Part shown: piece after piece, positions 30,316 through 37,534 of the stretch | Position numbering within the stretch: position 1 is the first letter of the stretch | Layout of the letters: each line of letters opens with the position of its first letter | IMG/VR virus record: IMGVR_UViG_3300017593_000132 | Span: 1 to 37,990 of that record | DNA: 37,990 nucleotides | Source: a virus | Strand: one strand, 5' to 3' | Program-made: the position numbers and the translations under genes | The notes under the pieces: model-generated | What the model was told of the DNA's origin: nothing | What the model saw: the letters and a program-made list of their open reading frames with translations, nothing else | Database searches by the model: none

Positions 30316-30351
30316 GGATAGTTTTTCTTGCTTTGCTAGTTTTTCTATCTT
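30316..30351 (+). promoter_or_regulatory. Operator-like repeats and promoter of the rightward accessory operon
   Basis: GATAGTTTTTC (30317-30327) and CTAGTTTTTCTATCTT (30336-30351) repeat the palindrome found on the other side of the repressor gene (16 of 18 bases for the second). TATCTT at 30346 can serve as a -10 element about 40 nt before the first gene. This points to control of the rightward operon by the same repressor or by the Cro-like protein. Confidence 0.6.
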
Positions 30352-30389
30352 AAACTTCATCCCATGCGCTGCACTCCCCGCAGCAAACC

Positions 30390-30827
30390 ATGGAGATGAG
30401 ATTGAACGCTCCCAACTTCGCAGAGATCTCGCGCCGGCCGATGCCGGAATGCGAGTTGCAGTTGTCGGTCGACCTGGCTGACGAGCGCCGCGGCTGGAAG
30501 GTCGGCCGCAACTTCTTCGGCCGCTCAATCGACAAGACCTCGGACGCTGGCGACCGCGAGCACAAGCAGCGCGCCAGCGATGCACGCGCCGCCTTCATGC
30601 GCGACCTGTCGGCCACCCAACTCGGCGACATCGCTTGCGATGACGACCTGCTGGCGGCGGTGCGCACGGGCAATCCCGTCTTCATCGGGGCGCGCCTCAT
30701 GTCCCTCGTGGACGAGGCCGGTGATCGCGCCGCCTGCGTCGAGCACAAGCCCAACCGCTGCATGCACTGCGGCGACTGGCTGGGTGAGCACGACGCCGAC
30801 TGCATCAAGGCTCGGAGGTCCGCATGA
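30390..30827 (+). CDS. Hypothetical protein with C-terminal CxxC zinc-like motif
   Basis: 145 residues, first gene of the rightward operon. FAEISRRPMPECELQLSVDL and RNFFGRSIDKTSDAGDREHK are followed by a helical middle (ARAAFMRDLSATQLGDIACD) and a C-terminal NRCMHCGDWLGEHDADCIKA, a Cys-His cluster like a small zinc finger. Not recognised. The ribosome site is poor, so the exact start (30390 or the ATG two codons later) is not certain. Confidence 0.65.
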   Translation: MEMRLNAPNFAEISRRPMPECELQLSVDLADERRGWKVGRNFFGRSIDKTSDAGDREHKQRASDARAAFMRDLSATQLGDIACDDDLLAAVRTGNPVFIGARLMSLVDEAGDRAACVEHKPNRCMHCGDWLGEHDADCIKARRSA

Positions 30828-31027
30828 GCGCCGCGCACACGCCGGCCGCAGCGCTGCAAGCTGCCCGTGAAGCTGCGGATCTGGCGAACCACCGCGAGCG
30901 GCTCGTGTGGCTCTCTGCGGAGCGCCCGAGGTGGTCGTGCGGCGCATTGGTGGACTGCCACACCCGAAACGTCTTGCTGCAGCAGAGCCGCGCCGCCCTC
31001 GCCAAGGCACAAGGGGCCGCATCGTGA
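30824..31027 (+). CDS. 67-aa hypothetical helical protein
   Basis: MSAAHTPAAALQAAREAADL, then ANHRERLVWLSAERPRW with a Cys-rich short middle and a helical end LLQQSRAALAKAQGAAS. Overlaps the previous gene as ATGA and the next as GTGA. Its first codons resemble the beginning of the next gene (MSAAKHTP), suggesting copying of a start region. Function unknown. Confidence 0.6.
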   Translation: MSAAHTPAAALQAAREAADLANHRERLVWLSAERPRWSCGALVDCHTRNVLLQQSRAALAKAQGAAS

Positions 31028-31227
31028 GCGCCGCGAAGCACACGCCGGGCACCCATGTGTCCTACCAGTACCGCCAGCACCATCTGCTCGGCGGTGCGTT
31101 GATCGAAGGCGATGGCATCGTGATCGACAGAACCATCGTCGGCACCAGCGATGCGTACTCGATCCAACCGACCGACGGCTCTCCTGTCGTGCACGTCCGT
31201 GCCGCTGGAGTCAGGAGCGTGGCATGA
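31024..31227 (+). CDS. 67-aa hypothetical beta-rich protein
   Basis: Starts GTG (31024, GTGA overlap). MSAAKHTPGTHVSYQYRQHH, then a strand-rich section LLGGALIEGDGIVIDRTIVG and VVHVRAAGVRSVA. Compact beta protein of the type common in phage accessory operons. No family known to me. Confidence 0.6.
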   Translation: MSAAKHTPGTHVSYQYRQHHLLGGALIEGDGIVIDRTIVGTSDAYSIQPTDGSPVVHVRAAGVRSVA

Positions 31228-31505
31228 GCGAGAACACCGCAACCGCTCGCTGCACCGAGGCCGAATGGAGCGCTGCTCGTGCAGCTGGCCTTCTGGTTGT
31301 CACTACCGCCGAGGAAGTCGCGCTCCACAAGTTCGCCGAGGCGATTCGCTCTGAGGCAATGGCGAACCTGCTGCCATCCTTTGAGGAGTTGATCGACCTG
31401 ATGCAGGGAGTGATCGACGGCAACTACAAGCCCGACAGCTTCACGCTCCAGCCCGCTCGCGCCGCCATCGCCAAGGCCACCGGCCAGGAAGGCGGTGCCA
31501 AGTGA
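31224..31505 (+). CDS. 93-aa hypothetical protein
   Basis: ATG at 31224 overlaps the previous stop (ATGA). CTEAEWSAARAAGLLVVTTA, EEVALHKFAEAIRSEAMANL and a helical end with DGNYKPDSFTLQPARAAIAK. Helical, acidic to neutral. Coupled to the following gene by GTGA. Not recognised. Confidence 0.6.
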   Translation: MSENTATARCTEAEWSAARAAGLLVVTTAEEVALHKFAEAIRSEAMANLLPSFEELIDLMQGVIDGNYKPDSFTLQPARAAIAKATGQEGGAK

Positions 31506-31657
31506 GCACGCCCTTCATCAACGACGAGGAAGCAGTCGCAAAGCTGCGCGAAATGGCTCGTGTCACCGAGCCCTACAGCCCCGAGTTCAACGCTCTGTGC
31601 AAGGCAATCGGCGTGCTGCAGAAGCGCATCGAAGACCGCAAGGCGGTTCCGGCATGA
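31502..31657 (+). CDS. 51-aa hypothetical protein
   Basis: GTG start (31502) in a GTGA overlap. MSTPFINDEEAVAKLREMAR, VTEPYSPEFNALCKAIGVLQ and KRIEDRKAVPA: two helices, no motif. Coupled to the next gene by ATGA. Support comes from the overlap pattern and codon use like its neighbours. Confidence 0.55.
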   Translation: MSTPFINDEEAVAKLREMARVTEPYSPEFNALCKAIGVLQKRIEDRKAVPA

Positions 31658-31827
31658 ACAAGCTCAAGCACACCGTCGTGACCTGGGCGCTGAGCATCTC
31701 AGCAGGCATCGCCGTGCTGTTCCTCAACGCCTACCTCGAGCACCAGCACAGCGAGACGGACGCTCTCCAGCGCTCCGCAGACATCGACAACGAACGAGCT
31801 GCCGAATGGGTAGCTATGGGGAAATGA
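31654..31827 (+). CDS. 57-aa membrane protein (N-terminal anchor)
   Basis: A basic start MNKLKHTVVT, a hydrophobic span WALSISAGIAVLFLNAYL (about residues 11-28) and an acidic, His/Gln-rich soluble tail (EHQHSETDALQRSADIDNE). ATGA overlaps on both sides. First of two consecutive tiny membrane genes before the recombination pair. Could be an anchored accessory peptide; no family. Confidence 0.6.
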   Translation: MNKLKHTVVTWALSISAGIAVLFLNAYLEHQHSETDALQRSADIDNERAAEWVAMGK

Positions 31828-31952
31828 CCGTGGACTACCTTAACAGCCCTATCGGTGATGACGCTCCTACGGGAACCATCGCCGCCGCCATCGGAATCGT
31901 GACCCTGATCGTTGCCATGGTCGGGTTTGGTTTCTCCATCTACTTTGCTTGA
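31824..31952 (+). CDS. 42-aa membrane protein (C-terminal anchor)
   Basis: MTVDYLNSPIGDDAPTG, then one long hydrophobic segment TIAAAIGIVTLIVAMVGFGF and SIYFA reaching the C-terminus. ATGA overlap with the previous membrane gene. With its N-terminal soluble part and C-terminal span it is the mirror image of its neighbour. Function unknown. Confidence 0.6.
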   Translation: MTVDYLNSPIGDDAPTGTIAAAIGIVTLIVAMVGFGFSIYFA

Positions 31953-31957
31953 ACACC

Positions 31958-32464
31958 ATGACCGAAAAGACCCACTATCGGAAAGCATTCGATTCGCCGT
32001 ATCTCAGCAGTGCGGACATCGTTGAGCCCACCGTCCTGACGGTGCACCACGTCTCGCTCGAGGGCGACAAGACGAAGAAGACCAAAGACGTCTTCAATAC
32101 GGCGTACTTCGCCGAGAAGGAAATCCGCCAGGGCGAGAAGCTCAAGCCGATGATCCTGAACGCGACGAACTCCAAGACCATGAAGGGCCTGACCGGATCA
32201 GCGTTCATCGATGACTGGAAGGATGTTCGGATCACGGTCTACGTGGATCACAACGTTCGGTTCGGCAAAGAATCCGTTGAAGGCCTGCGCATCAGTCCGC
32301 ACGCCCCTGAAAAGCGCATGTTGATACCTGAGAACGTCAAGGCCTGGAAGAACGCAAAGGCCGCGTTCAAGCGCGACGGCAACTTGCGTGCTGTGCTGTC
32401 TCGGGTGGACATCAGCCCCGAGCATCAGAAGCAGCTCATGGACGAGTGCGCCGAGGCCGCGTGA
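31958..32464 (+). CDS. Conserved phage recombination-module protein (partner of the exonuclease)
   Basis: 168 residues from the ATG at 31958; a TTG at 31949 overlapping the upstream stop is the alternative. HYRKAFDSPYLSSADIVEPT, a strand-rich section, KLKPMILNATNSKTMKGLTG then SAFIDDWKDVRITVYVDHNV and RFGKESVEGLRISPHAPEK form a pattern known from conserved hypothetical proteins beside YqaJ exonucleases. It may bind single-stranded DNA or assist recombination; that is inference from context. Overlaps the exonuclease start as TGATG. Confidence 0.7.
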   Translation: MTEKTHYRKAFDSPYLSSADIVEPTVLTVHHVSLEGDKTKKTKDVFNTAYFAEKEIRQGEKLKPMILNATNSKTMKGLTGSAFIDDWKDVRITVYVDHNVRFGKESVEGLRISPHAPEKRMLIPENVKAWKNAKAAFKRDGNLRAVLSRVDISPEHQKQLMDECAEAA

Positions 32465-33081
32465 TGCAGTTTGTTGATGTGCCCCAGAACACCGACGAGT
32501 GGCAAGCCCTGCGTCTCGGAAAGGTGACGGCTTCCAACTTCGGATGCTTCATGGCAAATGAAGGGAAGGCTTTCGGAGATCCGGCCAAGCGCTATGCCCT
32601 GCAGATCGCGTTGGAGATCAGCACCGGCCGCAAGGCTGAGGCCAGTTTCTCCAATGAGCACATGGAGCGCGGCCACGAGCAAGAGCCTGTCGCTCGCATG
32701 CTGTACGAAGAAGAAACCTTTTCGGATGTGTCGAATGGGGGGTTCTTCGACTGCGGCGACTATGGCGATTCTCCTGACGGCCTGGTGGCGAACGACGGCG
32801 TGATCGAAATCAAGTCGGTGATCGCTCCGACGCACTACGCCACCCTGCAGCGCGGAAGCTTTGACCCAGCCTACCGCTGGCAACTGATTGGTCATCTGGA
32901 CTGCACTGGCAGGGACTGGGTGGACTTCATCAGCTATTGCGCTGACTTCCCTGTTGCTCGGCAGCTGATCGTCCACCGGTTGAACAAAGACGACTGCCAA
33001 GACGAGCTCGAGCGCCTTCGTGCGCGCCGCGCCGAGTTTCTGGAGCTGGTACGAGCCACGCTCAAGACGATCCAAAACTGA
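32464..33081 (+). CDS. YqaJ / lambda exonuclease-family recombination nuclease
   Basis: 205 residues of the PD-(D/E)XK alkaline exonuclease type: TDEWQALRLGKVTASNFGCF at the front, NEHMERGHEQEPVARMLYEE (the conserved Glu-rich helix), GDSPDGLVANDGVIEIKS with the D-(12)-ExK metal site, and AYRWQLIGHLDCTGRDWVDF with the conserved Gln. In Red-like systems it resects ends for annealing. The usual annealing protein (RecT/Beta type) is not seen next to it; the neighbour at 31958 may partner it. Confidence 0.9.
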   Translation: MQFVDVPQNTDEWQALRLGKVTASNFGCFMANEGKAFGDPAKRYALQIALEISTGRKAEASFSNEHMERGHEQEPVARMLYEEETFSDVSNGGFFDCGDYGDSPDGLVANDGVIEIKSVIAPTHYATLQRGSFDPAYRWQLIGHLDCTGRDWVDFISYCADFPVARQLIVHRLNKDDCQDELERLRARRAEFLELVRATLKTIQN

Positions 33082-33095
33082 AGCCAGGAGCACTC

Positions 33096-33824
33096 ATGCC
33101 CTCCCCATCCCAATCTCTGCCCGCCCTTCTCGGCGATCTTCGCTGGCGCATCAATGACGTGCGCGACATGCTCATGAAGGAGGGCTACAACGGCCAGCGC
33201 ATCTATGGCTGCGACGAATGGTCTACGCCGACCATCAATCTCCAGCTCGCAATCGACAAGATTGACGAAGCCCTCTCCCGCCCCACCCCACCAGAAGCGC
33301 AGGCAGGGGCGGTTGATCCGCTCTCGGACCTGCGCAACGCGGTGGAGTTTCTCGACCAGATGCGCGCGGCTGCGGAGTCCGGCGAGGACGTCATGGGAAC
33401 CGGCATCGCAAAGGACGCACGCAACTGGCTCGAGCGTGCGGCGCGTGCTGCGATCGAACCGCGAGCCGCTACCGCAGTCGGCTTCCTGCGCCAACTCGAT
33501 CTCGACAACTTCCCCCGCGCCAACATCCTCATGGCTAGGTCTGCGGACGGCGATTGGCAAGTGCCGGTCTACCTCGCCCTTGCCGCCCCCAAGGCTGTGG
33601 CGCAGGGGTGGATCAGCGTGGAGGAGCGGTTGCCAGCATGCGATGGCGAGACGATATTCATCGGCGAGAACGAGGCAGGCTACATCGCTTGCTTCAACGA
33701 ACTGACGCCGGACGGCTACTGCATGCACGCCACGGCCGAGGGTTCGATCTGCGTGATGAGCGGGCTGCGTCAGTGGAGCCTCGTGAATCGCCCCTCCTCC
33801 CCATCCGAGGAGAAGAAGGCATGA
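33096..33824 (+). CDS. DUF551-domain protein
   Basis: 242 residues. The N-terminal half is helical with two blocks of the form NLQLAIDKIDEALSRPTP and DLRNAVEFLDQMRAAAESG; residues about 155-242 start GWISVEERLPACDGETIFIG and end SLVNRPSSPSEEK, the DUF551 pattern (WISV..RLP) found in many phage accessory proteins. Function unknown. Ribosome site CAGGAG before the ATG. Confidence 0.75.
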   Translation: MPSPSQSLPALLGDLRWRINDVRDMLMKEGYNGQRIYGCDEWSTPTINLQLAIDKIDEALSRPTPPEAQAGAVDPLSDLRNAVEFLDQMRAAAESGEDVMGTGIAKDARNWLERAARAAIEPRAATAVGFLRQLDLDNFPRANILMARSADGDWQVPVYLALAAPKAVAQGWISVEERLPACDGETIFIGENEAGYIACFNELTPDGYCMHATAEGSICVMSGLRQWSLVNRPSSPSEEKKA

Positions 33825-34333
33825 GCCGCAGTGGATACATCGATGACGGCGATTGCGACGACGTGCTCGCAATGGGCCGCTGGCAAGGGCAAGTCGCCTC
33901 TGCCATCCGGGGCAAGCGCGGACAGGCCGCACTGCGCGAGCTGGCCGCAGCCATGGACGCAATGCCGGTTAAGGCGCTCGCCGCTGAATCGTTGGTCACG
34001 GCCGACGGTGAGTTCTGCACGCTCGGCGTGCTCGGCCAGGCGCGTGGCCTCGACATGGCGCCCATCGATCCCGAAGACTGGGACGCCGTCGCCAAGGCGT
34101 TCAACCTTGCGCCGGCGATGGTGCGAGAGATCGTCTACGAGAACGACGAAGGCATCATCGGCTACGACTGGGTCGATGTCGAGATCTGCGGGCCCCTCCG
34201 CCGATGGGAGCGCCGTCACGTCAGCGTTCGCGTGGAGCGCCCTTGGGAGGTCGTCGCCCGCAAGCGCTGGAATCGCATGCGCAAGTGGGTCGCTGACCAC
34301 CTCGCCTCTGCCACGGGAGCCCGCCATGGGTGA
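33821..34333 (+). CDS. Conserved phage protein of unknown function (DUF-like)
   Basis: 170 residues. MSRSGYIDDGDCDDVLAMGR, RGKRGQAALRELAAAMDAMP and SLVTADGEFCTLGVLGQARG with IDPEDWDAVAKAFNLAPAMV and EIVYENDEGIIGYDW: a pattern widespread among phages and prophages of proteobacteria, mainly helical. ATGA overlap with the DUF551 gene. Role not known. Confidence 0.75.
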   Translation: MSRSGYIDDGDCDDVLAMGRWQGQVASAIRGKRGQAALRELAAAMDAMPVKALAAESLVTADGEFCTLGVLGQARGLDMAPIDPEDWDAVAKAFNLAPAMVREIVYENDEGIIGYDWVDVEICGPLRRWERRHVSVRVERPWEVVARKRWNRMRKWVADHLASATGARHG

Positions 34334-34343
34334 GCGGGAGATC

Positions 34344-34742
34344 ATGAGCACGCAAGCAGTTGAGGCCGGCGCAGTCTTCAAGGTCGTCTACCCGTTCATG
34401 CGGGTCGAGTATGAGAAGACCGAATGGGACGGCGAGGGCGCGGCAAGCAGCACCATCAGATCGTGGAAGCCCGGTTGCGAGTACGTCCCGCGCGGTCCCT
34501 ACGGCGAGGACAGCGAGGGCGTCTGTGATGGCGAGGGATGGATGGTCCTGACCGTTGTCGCGGTCTTCAAGCCCGGCAAATACCCGGCTCGCGTCTTCTT
34601 CACTCGCCAGTGGGTAGACCCCGAAGGCCGGACGTTTGGCAAGAACAACTTGCGAATCATGACGCTGCCTGCATTCAAGCGCCGGGCCGCTGGGTGGTTT
34701 GCCGAGCCCTACACGCTCCAGCAAGAGGAGCAACCGTCATGA
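34344..34742 (+). CDS. Hypothetical beta-rich protein
   Basis: 132 residues from the ATG at 34344, preferred for GGGAG 5-9 nt upstream; an ATG at 34326 overlapping the previous stop is possible. FKVVYPFMRVEYEKTEWDGE, GCEYVPRGPYGEDSEGVCDG, MVLTVVAVFKPGKYPARVFF and NNLRIMTLPAFKRRAAGWFA. Aromatic, strand-rich. Family not recognised. Confidence 0.65.
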   Translation: MSTQAVEAGAVFKVVYPFMRVEYEKTEWDGEGAASSTIRSWKPGCEYVPRGPYGEDSEGVCDGEGWMVLTVVAVFKPGKYPARVFFTRQWVDPEGRTFGKNNLRIMTLPAFKRRAAGWFAEPYTLQQEEQPS

Positions 34743-34813
34743 AGCCCGCCACCCGCGCCGCAGCATCCCCGACACCCGCACCCGCACCCGCACAAGGAGA
34801 GAACCATGGCTGA
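34739..34813 (+). CDS. Possible 24-aa Pro/Ala-rich mini-ORF
   Basis: ATG at 34739 overlaps the previous stop (ATGA) and its stop overlaps the next gene's start. Sequence is mostly Thr/Ala/Pro (AAASPTPAPAPAQGE). It also contains the AAGGAG ribosome site of the next gene. It may serve only to carry ribosomes across the gap. Confidence 0.35.
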   Translation: MKPATRAAASPTPAPAPAQGENHG

Positions 34814-35693
34814 CACCACCAATTCCGCCCTCCAGACCGTGAAGCTGCAGGCCCAGCCAGCAGCCTTCCTCGTGACGAATCTCCCCAGCGGAGAGCCGAG
34901 CCTGTGCTTCGAAGACGAGCGCGGCGACTACGGCAACGAGCAGTTCACGCCCGTGTTCGAACCGCTCTACCTCGCCGCCCCGGCGCAGGCCGCTATCGAT
35001 GCGCGCGAGCAGGAATCAACCGTTGGCGACGGCTGGTTGTTGGACAGCGAAGGATGCCGTCTTGTCGGTGCATCGCACCACTACACCGCCGCGAACATCA
35101 AGGCCCTGATCTGGGAGCTGAAAGCCCTCGAAGACCCGCGCATGACCACGCAGGCCGACTTTGAAAACAGAGACTGGCGCGCATGGTGCGGCACTCTGCA
35201 CCGCATCCTTTCTGGCCTTGCATCCGAAGTGCCGCTTGGTCTGGGCGATGCCGCCCCGGCACCCGCTGCGGCTGGGGGAGTGACGGATGCATTCACCGCC
35301 GCCTACATGGCCGCGTGCAAGGGGCGTGCGCCAGACCACAATGAAATCGGGCTGCACTACTTCCGGGCCGGCGCCGCCCTCGCGCAGTCCGTGCCCGTGC
35401 AGCCCAGCAACGGGTGCGAGGTGAACGAGTACAGCAGCCGAGTTTGCGAGCGTGGCACGCGCTCCTGCACGGCGTCTCACGAGGCCGCGCCCGTGCAGCA
35501 GGAGGCACTGCAAGAGGCCCATCGCCTGGGTTTCCTGCGGGCCGCCGGGTGGATGCAGTGCGACAAACTATTCGCCGACGTGAACGGGTCGACTTACCGA
35601 AAAGATCGCGACCATGATGTTGCGACCATCGCACTCACGCCCCCGGCCGTGGCAGCACCTGCGCAAGCGGGGGAGACGAAGGGAGATGCGTGA
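34806..35693 (+). CDS. Hypothetical modular accessory protein
   Basis: 295 residues with an excellent AAGGAG site. It appears built from several modules: an N-terminal segment (AAFLVTNLPSGEPSLCFEDE then PLYLAAPAQAAIDAREQ), a central segment with DAFTAAYMAACKGRAPDHNE and a C-terminal LQEAHRLGFLRAAGWMQCDK. Phage accessory proteins in such operons often mix modules of this kind. No specific function visible. Confidence 0.65.
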   Translation: MADTTNSALQTVKLQAQPAAFLVTNLPSGEPSLCFEDERGDYGNEQFTPVFEPLYLAAPAQAAIDAREQESTVGDGWLLDSEGCRLVGASHHYTAANIKALIWELKALEDPRMTTQADFENRDWRAWCGTLHRILSGLASEVPLGLGDAAPAPAAAGGVTDAFTAAYMAACKGRAPDHNEIGLHYFRAGAALAQSVPVQPSNGCEVNEYSSRVCERGTRSCTASHEAAPVQQEALQEAHRLGFLRAAGWMQCDKLFADVNGSTYRKDRDHDVATIALTPPAVAAPAQAGETKGDA

Positions 35694-35944
35694 TGGCGCG
35701 AATCGAGTTTTCTGCCCTCGGTCCCACCCTGGCTGAGCAGTGCGAGCAGCAGGGCCTCTATGCGCTGGATCTGCCCATCGACATGGCCGACAAGCTGGCC
35801 CACGCCGTGACGCTCTGCCACCTTCGTGGTGTGCTCACCGACACGGAGGCGAATCGCGCCCGCGCTCGCATCCTCAAGCTGATGAACCTGCGACAGGTCC
35901 GCGCCGCCCTCCAGGCATCGGCAGCGAAGACGGGGGAGGTGTGA
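35693..35944 (+). CDS. 83-aa hypothetical protein
   Basis: MARIEFSALGPTLAEQCEQQ, GLYALDLPIDMADKLAHAVT and RARARILKLMNLRQVRAALQ: helical. ATG at 35693 in a TGATG overlap. Lies between the modular protein and the GNAT-like gene, with TGATG overlaps on both sides. Not recognised. Confidence 0.62.
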   Translation: MARIEFSALGPTLAEQCEQQGLYALDLPIDMADKLAHAVTLCHLRGVLTDTEANRARARILKLMNLRQVRAALQASAAKTGEV

Positions 35945-36414
35945 TGCTTGAGCTTCGCCCAATCACTCAGGCGCTGGCCTTCGACTTCATCAAGGTCCAC
36001 CACCGGCACCACGGCGTGCCCGTCGGCGGCCTCTGGTGGCAGTCAGTGCAGGACGACGATGGCCGACTCGTGGGCGTCGCGATTTCCGGCCGGCCCGTGG
36101 CTCGCGGGCTTGACGATGGCCTGACGGTCGAGGTCACGCGGCTCTGCACCGATGGTGCCCCGAATGCCTGCTCGATGCTTTACGCCGCAGCACGGCGCGC
36201 AGCTGAGGCCAAGGGCTTCCGTCGCGGCCTGACCTACATCCTCGCCTCCGAGGACGGCGCCAGTCTGCGGGCCAGCGGCTGGCGTCTGCTTTGGGCCGTT
36301 CGCGGTCGGTCCTGGGACTGCCAGAGCCGCCCGCGCACCGACAAGCATCCCACCGAGGATAAGCAGGCTTGGGGATGGGGCGCATGGCCGCAAAGCTCAA
36401 CGGAGGCAGCATGA
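35944..36414 (+). CDS. XF1762-family protein (GNAT fold)
   Basis: 156 residues. MLELRPITQALAFDFIKVHH, RHHGVPVGGLWWQSV, GVAISGRPVARGLDDGLTVE and VTRLCTDGAPNACSMLYAAA, with AAEAKGFRRGLTYILASEDG and ASLRASGWR. This is the XF1762 pattern seen in many phages, distantly like N-acetyltransferases. Substrate unknown; possibly modifies or reads nucleic acid or protein in phage defence evasion, which is guesswork. Confidence 0.82.
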   Translation: MLELRPITQALAFDFIKVHHRHHGVPVGGLWWQSVQDDDGRLVGVAISGRPVARGLDDGLTVEVTRLCTDGAPNACSMLYAAARRAAEAKGFRRGLTYILASEDGASLRASGWRLLWAVRGRSWDCQSRPRTDKHPTEDKQAWGWGAWPQSSTEAA

Positions 36415-36872
36415 CCCCCTTCGAGGAAGTGCCGATGCCTCCAACCCTGCCGAAAAGCCTGCTGGACACCATCGGCGAGTACGGCATGGCCCGCACTGAC
36501 CGCGTATCGGAATTGACGATCCAGCACCGCTGGGAGCTGCTCATCGCGGCCATCAAGGACTACGCCCGGGCCTACGGCGACCAGCGTGCCAATGCGGCGT
36601 TGGAGCAAGCCTACGACGCCATGTTCAGCCTCAAGGGCGACAAGGTGACTCGATTCGATGCACAGACCGCCATCCGGAAGCTCAAGACCGATTCGACCAC
36701 CGCGCGCGGATGCCCCTGGACCCCTGACACAGACGGCTACTGGAAGACCGCATGCGGCAAGAGCCACGCTTTCAACGAAGGCGGGCCCACAGAGAACCAA
36801 CACCGCTTCTGCTGCTACTGCGGCGGGGCGATCACGATGAAGGAGAACGGCGATGAAGCTCACCAAGGCTGA
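36411..36872 (+). CDS. Hypothetical protein with C-terminal Cys cluster
   Basis: 153 residues from the ATG at 36411 (GGAGG 5-9 nt before, ATGA overlap). A helical body (HRWELLIAAIKDYARAYGDQ, RANAALEQAYDAMFSLKGDK) and a C-terminal zinc-like cluster: C in RGCPWTP, TACGKSHAF and HRFCCYCGGAI. May bind metal or nucleic acid. The last part overlaps the next gene by 20 nt. Confidence 0.68.
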   Translation: MTPFEEVPMPPTLPKSLLDTIGEYGMARTDRVSELTIQHRWELLIAAIKDYARAYGDQRANAALEQAYDAMFSLKGDKVTRFDAQTAIRKLKTDSTTARGCPWTPDTDGYWKTACGKSHAFNEGGPTENQHRFCCYCGGAITMKENGDEAHQG

Positions 36873-37275
36873 GCGCGCAACCCTGCGCGAGATGTTCGCC
36901 GGCCGGTGCGCGTACTGCGGAGTGCCGCTGGGAGAGCGCTGGCACGCGGACCATTTCGAGCACGTCGAACGGAAGATGAAATGGGCCGACGGGCCCAATG
37001 GCGTGCGCCGGCTGGTCAGCACCAGCGAAGTCCACCGGCCCGAGCGCGACACCATCGCGAACCTGATGCCGTCCTGCGCGCCCTGCAACATCGACAAGCA
37101 CGCGATGACGCTCGAGGACTGGCGCCGCAAGCTGCAGAACGCGGCCGAGGTGCTGCGCCGGAACCAGCCCACCTACCGCCACGCACTGCGCTTCGGCCTC
37201 GTACAGGAGACGGGCGCGACGATCGTTTTCCACTTCGAGCGCCTGGCGCACAAGGACCCCTCCCATGACCACTGA
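36853..37275 (+). CDS. HNH endonuclease-like protein
   Basis: 140 residues. RCAYCGVPLGERWHADHFEH gives the first Cys pair and the D-H of an HNH fold; NLMPSCAPCNIDKHAMTLED provides the N and second Cys pair, in the order of a zinc-bound HNH. A helical C-terminal part follows. The third HNH-type gene besides NinG. In some phages HNH proteins help terminase; this one lies in the accessory operon, far from it. Confidence 0.82.
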   Translation: MKLTKAERATLREMFAGRCAYCGVPLGERWHADHFEHVERKMKWADGPNGVRRLVSTSEVHRPERDTIANLMPSCAPCNIDKHAMTLEDWRRKLQNAAEVLRRNQPTYRHALRFGLVQETGATIVFHFERLAHKDPSHDH

Positions 37276-37534
37276 CTTCACCGAGACGACCTACAGGGTC
37301 GTGCGCACCGACGGCTATGGCGTCCACAAGCACAGCAACGATAACGGCGACGTGTGGCTTGAGGGCGTAGTGCGCACGCCACACGGGTTCTTGAGGGTCT
37401 ATTCCGAGGAACGCCGCACCAGCATCTCGCTCATCCACGACGGCTACGAGGTGACTCGCGTATGGGAGCGCGGCTTTCAACATCGGGCCCTTGTGACGCT
37501 CGCCCGCCGCTTCGCAGAGGAGATGCAGCCATGA
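37265..37534 (+). CDS. 89-aa hypothetical protein
   Basis: MTTDFTETTYRVVRTDGYGV, a beta-rich middle (GDVWLEGVVRTPHGFLRVYS) and a helical C-terminus (ERGFQHRALVTLARRFAEEM). Overlaps the HNH gene by 11 nt and the next by 4 nt. The bases around its start (CCATGACCACTGAC) are repeated at the next gene's start. Family unknown. Confidence 0.6.
   Translation: MTTDFTETTYRVVRTDGYGVHKHSNDNGDVWLEGVVRTPHGFLRVYSEERRTSISLIHDGYEVTRVWERGFQHRALVTLARRFAEEMQP

Noticed and set aside
33831-34325. Upstream extension of the gene at 34344
   Set aside because: It overlaps the 170-aa conserved gene in another frame; starts at 34344 or 34326 fit the operon spacing.
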